Source: Bradyrhizobium sp. CB1015
GTDB taxonomy: Bacteria; Pseudomonadota; Alphaproteobacteria; Rhizobiales; Xanthobacteraceae
Length of the DNA: 64,000 nt
Direction of reading: 5' to 3'
Assembly (NCBI RefSeq): GCF_025200925.1
Contig: NZ_CP104174.1
Span: 2,046,001 to 2,110,000, forward strand
Under the pieces are notes generated by a model that was not told where the DNA came from, made no database searches, and worked only from the letters and a program-made list of their open reading frames with translations. The translations under genes were made by a program, and so were the position numbers. Position 1 is the stretch's first letter. The number at the start of each line of letters is the position of its first letter. Below, one piece after another: positions 57,397 through 64,000 of the stretch.

Positions 57397-58828
57397 CGGC
57401 TTGGCTCAACGTTACGTTCCTGCGCTCGCCGTCTCCTGCTTGACGTTTCTGCCGCAGAATGCGCTTGCCGCGACCGGGCTCGACGGTGCGGCGATGCGCT
57501 GGCCCTATGCGCTGCCGTTTGCCGGCTTGTTGCTGTCGATCGCACTGGGGCCGCTGCTGTGCCCAAAGATCTGGCATCACCACTACGGCAAGATCACTGC
57601 TGCCTGGTCGCTGCTGGCGCTCGCCGCGCTCGTCGTCTTCGCCGGCGGCATGGCGACGCTGGCGGCGCTGGTCCATGCCATGCTCGCCGAATATCTCGGC
57701 TTCATCGTGCTGCTGTTCGCGCTCTATGTCGTGGCCGGCGGCATCCTCATCACGGGCGACATCAACGGCACGCCGGCGGCGAATGTCGGCATCCTCGCGC
57801 TCGGCACGTTCGGGGCGAGCATCGTCGGCACCACGGGTGCCGCGATGATCCTGATCCGCCCCTTGATCCGCGCCAATCGGCTGCGGCGCCACAACGCCCA
57901 TGTCGTCATCTTCTTCATCATCCTGGTGGCCAATGTCGGCGGCGCGCTGAGCCCGCTCGGCGATCCCCCGCTCTTCGTCGGCTTCCTCCATGGTGTCGAC
58001 TTCTTCTGGACCACGCAGGCCATCTGGTTGCAGACCGCGCTCGTTGCCGGTCTGTTGCTCGCGATCTTCGCCGTCATCGACGTCTGGCGCTTTCGCAGCG
58101 AGCCGCCGCCCGGCGACGCCGAGCCCGCGCGGCCGGTCCGCATCCGCGGCCTCATCAATCTGGTGCTGATCGCGGCCATCGTCGCCAGCCTGCTCGCCTC
58201 GGCGATGTGGAAGCCCGGCATCGCGTTCGATGTTCTCGGCACCAGGCTTGATCTGGAGGACCTCGTCCGCAATCTGATGCTGCTGGCCATCGCGGCGCTG
58301 TCGGTATGGCTGACACCCGACGAGCACAGGCAAGCCAACGGCTTCACCTGGGAGCCGATCCGCGAGGTCGCAAAGCTGTTCGCGGGCATCTTCGTCGCCA
58401 TCATCCCGGTCATTGCCATGCTCAATGCCGGCCATCACGGTGCGTTCGCCTGGCTGCTGTCGGCCGTGACGGGGCCGGATGGCACCCCGCGCGAGGTCGC
58501 CTATTTCTGGTTCACCGGACTGATGTCGGCATTCCTCGACAATGCGCCGAGCTATCTGTTGTTCTTCGAGCTTGCCGGCGGGGACCCGCACGTGCTGATG
58601 CATGAGCTCTCGGGCACGCTCGCCTCGATCTCGATGGGAGCCGTCTACATGGGGGCGCTCACCTATATCGGCAACGCGCCGAACTTCATGGTGAGCAGCA
58701 TCGCCCGCGAGAACGGCATCGAGATGCCGAGCTTCTTCGGCTATCTCCTGCGCGCGGGCGCCGTGCTGATCCCGCTGTTCCTGTTGCTGACGTTCCTGCC
58801 GGTCGCGCCCATCCTGCAGTGGCATTGA
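57386..58828 (+). CDS. Sodium:proton antiporter (CitMHS/NhaD-like)
   Basis: Integral membrane protein of 480 residues with about twelve helices after a signal-like start (YVPALAVSCLTFLPQNALA). Conserved parts are ILITGDINGTPAANVGILALGTFGASIVGTTGAAMILIRP, NVGGALSPLGDPPLFVGFLHG and FLDNAPSYLLFF, as in UIT-type Na+/H+ antiporters. I chose the TTG at 57386 because GAGAGG lies five bases upstream; it overlaps the hydrolase end, so the two are coupled. An ATG at 57356 is the alternative. Confidence 0.9.
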   Translation: MAADGLAQRYVPALAVSCLTFLPQNALAATGLDGAAMRWPYALPFAGLLLSIALGPLLCPKIWHHHYGKITAAWSLLALAALVVFAGGMATLAALVHAMLAEYLGFIVLLFALYVVAGGILITGDINGTPAANVGILALGTFGASIVGTTGAAMILIRPLIRANRLRRHNAHVVIFFIILVANVGGALSPLGDPPLFVGFLHGVDFFWTTQAIWLQTALVAGLLLAIFAVIDVWRFRSEPPPGDAEPARPVRIRGLINLVLIAAIVASLLASAMWKPGIAFDVLGTRLDLEDLVRNLMLLAIAALSVWLTPDEHRQANGFTWEPIREVAKLFAGIFVAIIPVIAMLNAGHHGAFAWLLSAVTGPDGTPREVAYFWFTGLMSAFLDNAPSYLLFFELAGGDPHVLMHELSGTLASISMGAVYMGALTYIGNAPNFMVSSIARENGIEMPSFFGYLLRAGAVLIPLFLLLTFLPVAPILQWH

Positions 58829-58877
58829 ATCCGCCGACCGATTTGCTACTGCTCGCTTTCGTAACTGGAGCCGGTGG

Positions 58878-59975
58878 ATGAGCGCCCATGATCCGATGCC
58901 CCGGTCGGCCTGGGTCTTTCCGGCGCTGGCCGTGCTGTTGTTCGCAGCCGTCAGCGCGACGGATTACGTGTTCACGCTGTCGTTTGCCGGGCTGGTCTTC
59001 GCAATCGTCCTCCTGGTCATCCTGTTCGGCACGGTGTTCGCTGCGGTTCATCATGCCGAGGTGATCGCGGAGCGGGTCGGCGAACCCTATGGCACGCTGG
59101 TGCTGACGCTCTCGGTGACCATCATCGAGGTCGCGCTGATCACCACGATCATGCTGGGCGACAAGCCTGCCCCGGCTCTGGCCCGCGACACCGTGTTCGC
59201 CGTGGTCATGATCGTCTGCAACGGCCTCGTCGGGCTCTGCATCTTCATCGGCGGGCTGCGCTATCGCGAGCAGGGCTTTCAGCTCTCCGGCGCCAACGTC
59301 TATCTCAGCGTCCTGTTCGCGCTCGCGACCATCACGCTGATCTTGCCGAACTACACCACCACCACGCCGGGGCCGGTCTATTCGGCGGTCCAGCTCGGCT
59401 TCGTCGACGTGGTCACGCTCGCGCTCTATGCGGTGTTTCTCTACACCCAGACCGTCCTGCACAAGGACTACTTCGTGCACGAACGTGCCGACGGCGAGGG
59501 CGGGGCGGCGCACGTGTCGGCGGGGGGCCTCGCGCTCACCGTGGTGCTGCTCCTGGTCTCGCTTCTGGCGGTCGTGCTGCTCGCCAAGAAATTCTCGCTG
59601 GTTGTCGATGCCGTGGGCGCCAGGATCGGCGCGCCACCGGCCTTCGCCGGCCTTCTGGTCGCGCTGCTGATCCTGATGCCCGAGGGCGTTGCGGCCGTCG
59701 CGGCGGCGCGCAGGAACGACCTCCAGAAGAGCATCAATCTCGCCCTCGGCTCCTCGCTGGCGACCATCGGCCTGACCATTCCAGCCGTCGGCGTCGCCAC
59801 CTATGCGCTCGACAAGGAGCTCGAGCTCGGCCTCAACGCCCAGGGCAGCGTGCTCTTGTTGCTGACCTTCTTCCTGAGCATGCTGACCTTCGGCACGGGC
59901 AGGACCAATGTCCTGTTCGGCCTGGTCCATATGGTGGTATTTGCCGTCTACGTGTTCATGGTTTTCGTGCCCTAG
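58878..59975 (+). CDS. Calcium/cation:proton antiporter (ChaA/CAX-like)
   Basis: Protein of 365 residues with about eleven membrane segments in two inverted halves. The alpha-1 repeat is HHAEVIAERVGEPYGTLVLTLSVTIIEVALI and alpha-2 is LMPEGVAAVAAARRNDLQKSINLALGSSLATIGLTIP; the acidic residues in each are the ion sites of the CaCA superfamily. GGTGG lies before the ATG. It follows the Na+/H+ antiporter by about 50 bases, so both may handle ion and pH balance together. Confidence 0.93.
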   Translation: MSAHDPMPRSAWVFPALAVLLFAAVSATDYVFTLSFAGLVFAIVLLVILFGTVFAAVHHAEVIAERVGEPYGTLVLTLSVTIIEVALITTIMLGDKPAPALARDTVFAVVMIVCNGLVGLCIFIGGLRYREQGFQLSGANVYLSVLFALATITLILPNYTTTTPGPVYSAVQLGFVDVVTLALYAVFLYTQTVLHKDYFVHERADGEGGAAHVSAGGLALTVVLLLVSLLAVVLLAKKFSLVVDAVGARIGAPPAFAGLLVALLILMPEGVAAVAAARRNDLQKSINLALGSSLATIGLTIPAVGVATYALDKELELGLNAQGSVLLLLTFFLSMLTFGTGRTNVLFGLVHMVVFAVYVFMVFVP

Positions 59976-59987
59976 AAGGAGCTCCCA

Positions 59988-60272
59988 GTGCTTGCCGCCA
60001 AGTCCGAGATTCAGGTCGACAACGAAGAGGTCCGGGTGACGGAATGGCGGCTTGCCCCCGGCAGCGCCACCGGCCATCACACCCATGGGATGGACTATGT
60101 GATCGTTCCGGTCGCTGCCGGCGAGATGACCATCGTGGCGCCCAATGGCGAACGGTCCAAGGCGCAGCTTGCCGCCGGGAAATCCTATTTCCGCAAGGCC
60201 GGCGTCCAGCATGACGTACTTAACGAAACCTCAACTGAGATCGTGTTCCTTGAAATTGAGCTGAAACGCTAG
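59988..60272 (+). CDS. Cupin domain protein
   Basis: Protein of 94 residues, a single small cupin barrel. The metal-site histidines are visible in GSATGHHTHGMDYVIVP, and FRKAGVQHDVLNET has the third. It uses a GTG start at 59988 with AGAAGGAG upstream, 12 bases after the antiporter stop, so it is probably in the same operon. The substrate is unknown. Confidence 0.88.
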   Translation: MLAAKSEIQVDNEEVRVTEWRLAPGSATGHHTHGMDYVIVPVAAGEMTIVAPNGERSKAQLAAGKSYFRKAGVQHDVLNETSTEIVFLEIELKR

Positions 60273-60364
60273 GGGTCGCACCACCGTTTGCCATCGATCC
60301 GTCGCAGTTGATCCCTCACAATGCCCTAAAGTTCCCGCATCAGGTCGCGCGGGGAGTGGTCGGA

Positions 60365-61297
60365 ATGCTGAAATACCTCGCAAAAATTTCGATGGATATT
60401 TTCCCCTCGGTGCTCGCGACGATCATCGGGGCCTACATCGTAAATCATTACATCAACGCCAAGCCGGCCGCCGACACCCCAGCCGCCGTGACCGCGCCTG
60501 CCCAGGCCGGCAGCGACGGCAAGCCGACCGATACCGCCAACCTTCCCGCCCCCGGCGTCAAGGCCAAGGGCATCCCCGAGAAGAGCGTGACGGACAAGGC
60601 GGCAGCCGAGAAGCCGGCCGCCGAGACCAAGGCCGCAGACGTGGCTCCCGCTGACACCGCCCTGCGCGGCCGTCCCTCCGCCCGCGACAAGGCCGCGGCG
60701 AAATCCGCACCGGCTACTTCTGCTCCCGTGGTCGAGGCCAATTCGGCCCCGACGGCGGCTTCCCCGGCCCCCGACGCCAACGATCTGGCGCGTGCTGCGA
60801 TCGAGCGCCTGCGCAAGTCGCCTGAGGGCAAGGCTGCCGAGGCTAGGTCATCCGAAGCTAGGCCGTCCGAAGCCAGAGCGTCCGAAACCAAGCCGGCCGA
60901 GGCTCGCGCCTCGGATTCCAAGCCGGCCGAGCGGCCGGCAGAGCCTGCGGTGCGGGACGCCGCCCGCACGCCGGAGGCTCCGCGGGTCGTGAATGTGGAG
61001 CCGTCTCCGGTTCGTCCGCTGCCGCCGCCGATCAATGTCTCGACGCCGTCACCCGAGGCCTATGGCAATGCGGGCTCCAATCCGCCCTACACGGCCTCGA
61101 TCGGCAACGACGATCCGAATCGGGTGACGCCGCCCGCCGACATTCCCGTGCCGGTCATCGCGCCGCCGCTGGACCTGCGTGCCGATGCGGGCGCCTCCAT
61201 GCCGCGGCCGAAGAAGACCAATGTCGCCGACGAGATGCTGTCGGGCATGAAGTCGATGTTCAACGCCGTTCTGCCCAAGAGCGCCACCCCCGACTAG
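60365..61297 (+). CDS. Ala/Pro-rich single-span membrane protein
   Basis: Protein of 310 residues with one N-terminal transmembrane segment (about 11-32, IFPSVLATIIGAYIVNHYI) and a long low-complexity Ala/Pro/Glu/Lys-rich remainder. Residues near 160-190 hold six imperfect five-residue repeats of the (S/A)EARx type. The start at 60365 has GGGGAG upstream. No family is recognised. The shape suggests a periplasmic spacer protein. Confidence 0.7.
   Translation: MLKYLAKISMDIFPSVLATIIGAYIVNHYINAKPAADTPAAVTAPAQAGSDGKPTDTANLPAPGVKAKGIPEKSVTDKAAAEKPAAETKAADVAPADTALRGRPSARDKAAAKSAPATSAPVVEANSAPTAASPAPDANDLARAAIERLRKSPEGKAAEARSSEARPSEARASETKPAEARASDSKPAERPAEPAVRDAARTPEAPRVVNVEPSPVRPLPPPINVSTPSPEAYGNAGSNPPYTASIGNDDPNRVTPPADIPVPVIAPPLDLRADAGASMPRPKKTNVADEMLSGMKSMFNAVLPKSATPD
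60842..60931 (+). repeat. Tandem repeat of 15 bases, six units, inside the coding region
   Basis: Units such as GCTAGGTCATCCGAA, GCTAGGCCGTCCGAA and GCCAGAGCGTCCGAA, six in a row, later ones more diverged. Each unit encodes five residues, so copy number can change without a frameshift. Confidence 0.65.
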
Positions 61298-61323
61298 AAG
61301 TCCGCTGAGGCTGCGCCAAACGG

Positions 61324-61974
61324 TCAGCCGCCGACGCGGGCGAGACCGCTGCGGGCCGCTTCATCGCGTGGACGAAGCGCGACCGCCTTGGTGTAGGACG
61401 CCGCCGCCTTGGCCTTGTCGCCCAGCCGCTCATAGGCCTGTCCGCGCGCGGTCCAGATCTGGGCGTTGTGCGGATCGGCCTCGGAGGCTTCATCGAGATC
61501 GGCTGCGGCCTCCTTCACCTTGCCGAGCGCGAGATAGCTGTTGGCGCGGCCGAGCAGCGGTTCGGCCTTTTGCGGGTTGAGTCCGCTGGCGGCGCTGAAA
61601 TCGGCGATCGCGAAATCGTGCTGGTTCTTGCCCTGGTAGATCAGAGCGCGGCCATAGAGCGCCTGCGCATTGTAGGGATCGAGGCCGACCGCGCGGTTGA
61701 ATTCGTCGAGCGCTGCCGCGGTCTCGCCTGACTTCGCCAGGGCTTGGCCCTTCGCGGTATGGGCCTGGGCTTCGGTGACGTTGCCGGCGCTCACCGCGCT
61801 CTCGGTGGGCGCAGCGGCCTTGGGCGCTTCCTGCGGCGTGTCCTTCTCCGGCATCAGCGATCCCAGATCGAACGAGCAGCCGCACAGTGCGATTCCCGTC
61901 AACGCCACCGCGAGCGGCGGCTGCCAGATCCGGCGCCGTCGCGCAAAGCCGCGCTGAGGGAAAGGGGAGGCCAT
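61324..61974 (-). CDS. TPR lipoprotein
   Basis: Protein of 216 residues. A basic start and hydrophobic stretch (PPLAVALTGIALCGC) end in a lipobox-like LCGC, so it is probably a lipoprotein. Three to four TPR repeats follow (about 65-205): AHTAKGQALAKSGETAAALDEFNRAVGLDPYNAQALYGRA and similar units. It probably serves as a scaffold in the envelope. Convergent with the gene at 60365. Confidence 0.88.
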   Translation of the reverse strand: MASPFPQRGFARRRRIWQPPLAVALTGIALCGCSFDLGSLMPEKDTPQEAPKAAAPTESAVSAGNVTEAQAHTAKGQALAKSGETAAALDEFNRAVGLDPYNAQALYGRALIYQGKNQHDFAIADFSAASGLNPQKAEPLLGRANSYLALGKVKEAAADLDEASEADPHNAQIWTARGQAYERLGDKAKAAASYTKAVALRPRDEAARSGLARVGG

Positions 61975-62013
61975 CTACGGTTCGCTCGCACTAGAGCTTG
62001 ATCCGACAAGTCC

Positions 62014-62045
62014 TCAAAACAATAACGCGGGCCTGAGGCCCGCGT
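62014..62045 (-). terminator. Rho-independent terminator after rpsU
   Basis: Read on the minus strand: stem ACGCGGGCCT / AGGCCCGCGT (62036-62045 with 62025-62034), then TTATTGTTTT. It lies 30 bases after the rpsU stop codon. Confidence 0.8.
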
Positions 62046-62075
62046 CATCGAAAACTGAAGTCTTGCTGAATCGGT

Positions 62076-62372
62076 TCAGCGCGGTCCGCGCGGGCCCGCA
62101 CCGGGGCCGCCACGACCGCCGCGATCACCGCCCGGGCCGGCGCCGAACACCGGCTTCGGCTTCATCGGCAGCAGGCCTTCGCGCTGCAGCTTCTTGCGGG
62201 CGAGCTTGCGCGCACGGCGCACGGCTTCGGCCTTTTCGCGGGCCTTCTTCTCGGAGGGCTTCTCGTAATGACCGCGGAGCTTCATCTCGCGGAAAATTCC
62301 CTCGCGCTGCATCTTCTTCTTCAGCGCCTTGAGGGCTTGATCAACATTGTTATCGCGAACGAGAACCTGCAC
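62076..62372 (-). CDS. rpsU: 30S ribosomal protein S21
   Basis: Protein of 98 residues. The conserved S21 core is residues 1-65: [48 protein letters not shown] and [10 protein letters not shown]. The last 25 residues are a Gly/Arg-rich tail ([20 protein letters not shown]), common in rhizobial S21 but absent from E. coli. A terminator follows. Confidence 0.96.
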   Translation of the reverse strand: MQVLVRDNNVDQALKALKKKMQREGIFREMKLRGHYEKPSEKKAREKAEAVRRARKLARKKLQREGLLPMKPKPVFGAGPGGDRGGRGGPGAGPRGPR

Positions 62373-62630
62373 GCGGCATCCTCTTCAGGTGGATCGGATT
62401 TGAATTCTGGTAAGTCAAAGGGGATGGCGAAACGCGCAAGCCCTTAACCTTGAGCGTGCGGATGTATCAGACAAAACCGCAGATGTCCACCGGCCAAGCG
62501 AGTTTTCGGGCCAAGTTCGGCCATTAAATGCGGCGAAAATACCTCCATGCGGCCCCGATTTGGGTGGTTTGGCGCCGAGAACGGGGCCGCGCCGGAGCTT
62601 CTCCGGAATCTTTGCAATGAGGGGACCACA

Positions 62631-63353
62631 ATGAACATCAAAAAATATGCTGCCGAAGCCATCGGCACCTTCTGGCTGACATTCGCGGGCTGCGGAAGCG
62701 CGGTGATCGCCGCCGGCTTCCCGCAGGTCGGAATCGGGCTGGTCGGCGTGTCCCTGGCCTTCGGATTGAGCGTCGTCACCATGGCCTACGCGATCGGCCA
62801 CATCTCCGGCTGCCATCTCAACCCCGCCGTCACGGTCGGTCTCGCCGCCGGTGGCCGTTTTCCGTCGGGTCAGGTTCTGCCTTACATCGTCGCCCAGGTG
62901 GCGGGCGCGATCATTGCCGCCTGGCTGCTCTATGTCATTGCGAGCGGGGCGCCCGGCTTCGACGTCGGCAAGGGCTTTGCCGCCAACGGCTATGAGGCGC
63001 ATTCGCCCGGCCAGTACAGCATGATCGTGTGCTTCCTCACCGAGGTGGTGATGACCATGATGTTCCTGTTCATCATCATGGGGGCCACCCATGGCCGGGC
63101 GCCGGCGGGTTTCGCACCGCTGGCGATCGGGCTCGCGCTGGTGATGATCCATCTCGTCAGCATTCCCGTCACCAACACCTCGGTGAACCCGGCGCGCAGC
63201 ACCGGCCCGGCGCTGTTCGTCGGCGGCTGGGCGCTGTCGCAGCTCTGGCTGTTCTGGGTCGCGCCGCTGATCGGCGGCGCGCTCGGCGGGGTGATCTATC
63301 GCTGGCTCAGCGAGGAGCCCACCGGCGTCGTTGCGGGTGTGAAGACGGCGTAA
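62631..63353 (+). CDS. aqpZ: Aquaporin Z
   Basis: Water channel of 240 residues with six transmembrane segments. Both NPA boxes are present, Asn64 (HLNPAVT) and Asn186 (VNPARS), with Arg after the second box as in water-selective members, and [18 protein letters not shown] is characteristic of AqpZ. The ATG at 62631 follows GAGGGG. It is divergent from rpsU. Confidence 0.96.
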   Translation: MNIKKYAAEAIGTFWLTFAGCGSAVIAAGFPQVGIGLVGVSLAFGLSVVTMAYAIGHISGCHLNPAVTVGLAAGGRFPSGQVLPYIVAQVAGAIIAAWLLYVIASGAPGFDVGKGFAANGYEAHSPGQYSMIVCFLTEVVMTMMFLFIIMGATHGRAPAGFAPLAIGLALVMIHLVSIPVTNTSVNPARSTGPALFVGGWALSQLWLFWVAPLIGGALGGVIYRWLSEEPTGVVAGVKTA

Positions 63354-63395
63354 TCACAATCAGCCGGCGGGATTGCAGCCTTTGCTGCGATCCCG

Positions 63396-64000
63396 TCATT
63401 TGTCCCGGAGCGGCCTGACTTCGGTCACGTGGCCCATCTTGCGGCCGGGACGGGGCGCGCCCTTGCCGTAGATGTGCACGGTCGCGCCCGGCACGCCCAG
63501 CCACTTCTCGTAGTCGTTGATCTCGTCGCCGATCAGGTTGGTCATGGTGACGACGTCGCCGTGGCGCACCGGCTTGCCGAGCGGCCAGCCGGCGATGGCG
63601 CGGATGTGCTGCTCGAACTGCGAGACGGAGGCGCCGTCGAGCGTCCAGTGGCCGGAATTGTGCACGCGCGGCGCGATCTCGTTCACCAGCACCTTCGGCC
63701 CGGTGCCGTTGGCGAGCACGAACATCTCCACCGCGAGCACGCCGACATAGTCGAGCGCCGTTGCGATCTTGCTCGCGACGTTGCGCGCCTCGTCCGCGAG
63801 CGCGTCCGGGATCGGAGCCGGCGCGCGCGATATCTTCAGGATGTGGTCGCGGTGCTCGTTTTCGGTGACGTCGAAACACTCGACCTCACCCGTGGCCGCA
63901 CGCGCGGCGATCACGGAGATCTCGCGCTCGTAGGGCACGAAGGCTTCCAGGATCGCCGATTTGGTGGCGAGGCTGGTCCACACTTTCGCGATGTCGTCGC
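63396..64000 (-). CDS. purK: 5-(carboxyamino)imidazole ribonucleotide synthase, C-terminal part (cut by window edge)
   Basis: C-terminal roughly 200 residues of the ATP-grasp enzyme that carboxylates AIR in purine synthesis. Visible motifs are FVPYEREISVIAARAATGE, DYVGVLAVEMFVL, NEIAPRVHNSGHWTLDGASVSQFEQH and MTNLIGDE. The frame runs off the right edge, so the start and N-terminal domain lie outside the window. It is convergent with aqpZ, the stop codons being about 40 bases apart. Confidence 0.95.
   Translation of the reverse strand, partial: DDIAKVWTSLATKSAILEAFVPYEREISVIAARAATGEVECFDVTENEHRDHILKISRAPAPIPDALADEARNVASKIATALDYVGVLAVEMFVLANGTGPKVLVNEIAPRVHNSGHWTLDGASVSQFEQHIRAIAGWPLGKPVRHGDVVTMTNLIGDEINDYEKWLGVPGATVHIYGKGAPRPGRKMGHVTEVRPLRDK

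Noticed and set aside
58686..60212. 508-codon open frame antisense to the Ca2+/H+ antiporter gene
   Set aside because: The sense gene has both CaCA repeats; the antisense frame has no features.

Overview
The window is about 64 kb of high-GC DNA that looks like chromosome of a Bradyrhizobium-like alphaproteobacterium (Nitrobacteraceae). The reasons are gene content and order: tol-pal with tilS and ftsH, a three-gene pntAA/pntAB/pntB operon preceded by an aa3 oxidase subunit IV, DUF2312 (GapR), DUF1244, DUF1036 and DUF2852 proteins, and the dispersed palindromic intergenic repeats usual in these genomes. This assignment is inference from the sequence alone. No rRNA, tRNA or CRISPR array was recognised.

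Layout. 1-4466: an SDR oxidoreductase cut by the left edge, two YciI-like proteins, a TetR regulator with a DUF2852 gene (both carry the same 19-bp palindrome upstream), a serine acetyltransferase and a DUF2231 membrane protein. 4884-17403: the cell-envelope block tolQ-tolR-tolA-tolB, then a GGDEF/EAL protein and an N-acyl amino acid synthase-like protein lying inside the tol-pal cluster, then pal, cpoB, tilS and ftsH. 17545-25115: a cluster of polytopic, GT-C-like membrane proteins (two are paralogues) around a GT2 glycosyltransferase, an orphan Flp pilin and a GT87-type protein.

25116-37753 is the most accessory-looking part: a TGS1-like methyltransferase, an orphan CHASE3-type histidine kinase, a TerC protein with small membrane proteins (one apparently frameshifted), an orphan substrate-binding protein, a large membrane protein, an RTX-type protein with a duplicated module, a secreted protein of unknown family, and two copies of a roughly 105-bp repeat.

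37735-53355: a TetR regulator, pyruvate kinase/DUF1036, DUF1244, GapR, an adenylate cyclase-TPR protein, a DUF882 peptidase-like protein and an L,D-transpeptidase, a complete IS481-type element with target duplication, an NtrC-type regulator, an M3 oligopeptidase, and an AbrB/Doc toxin-antitoxin pair behind a perfect 28-bp palindrome. 53203-64000: the aa3 subunit IV, the transhydrogenase operon, an alpha/beta hydrolase coupled to a Na+/H+ antiporter, a Ca2+/H+ antiporter, a cupin, an Ala/Pro-rich membrane protein, a TPR lipoprotein, rpsU, aqpZ and purK (cut by the right edge).

Most genes are housekeeping or envelope functions. The observations I rate highest are the IS481 transposase whose stop codon comes from the target duplication, the signalling pair embedded in tol-pal, the paralogous membrane proteins bracketing a GT2 enzyme, the TGS1-like methyltransferase, the duplicated RTX module, and the two palindrome-controlled modules (TetR/DUF2852 and AbrB/Doc).
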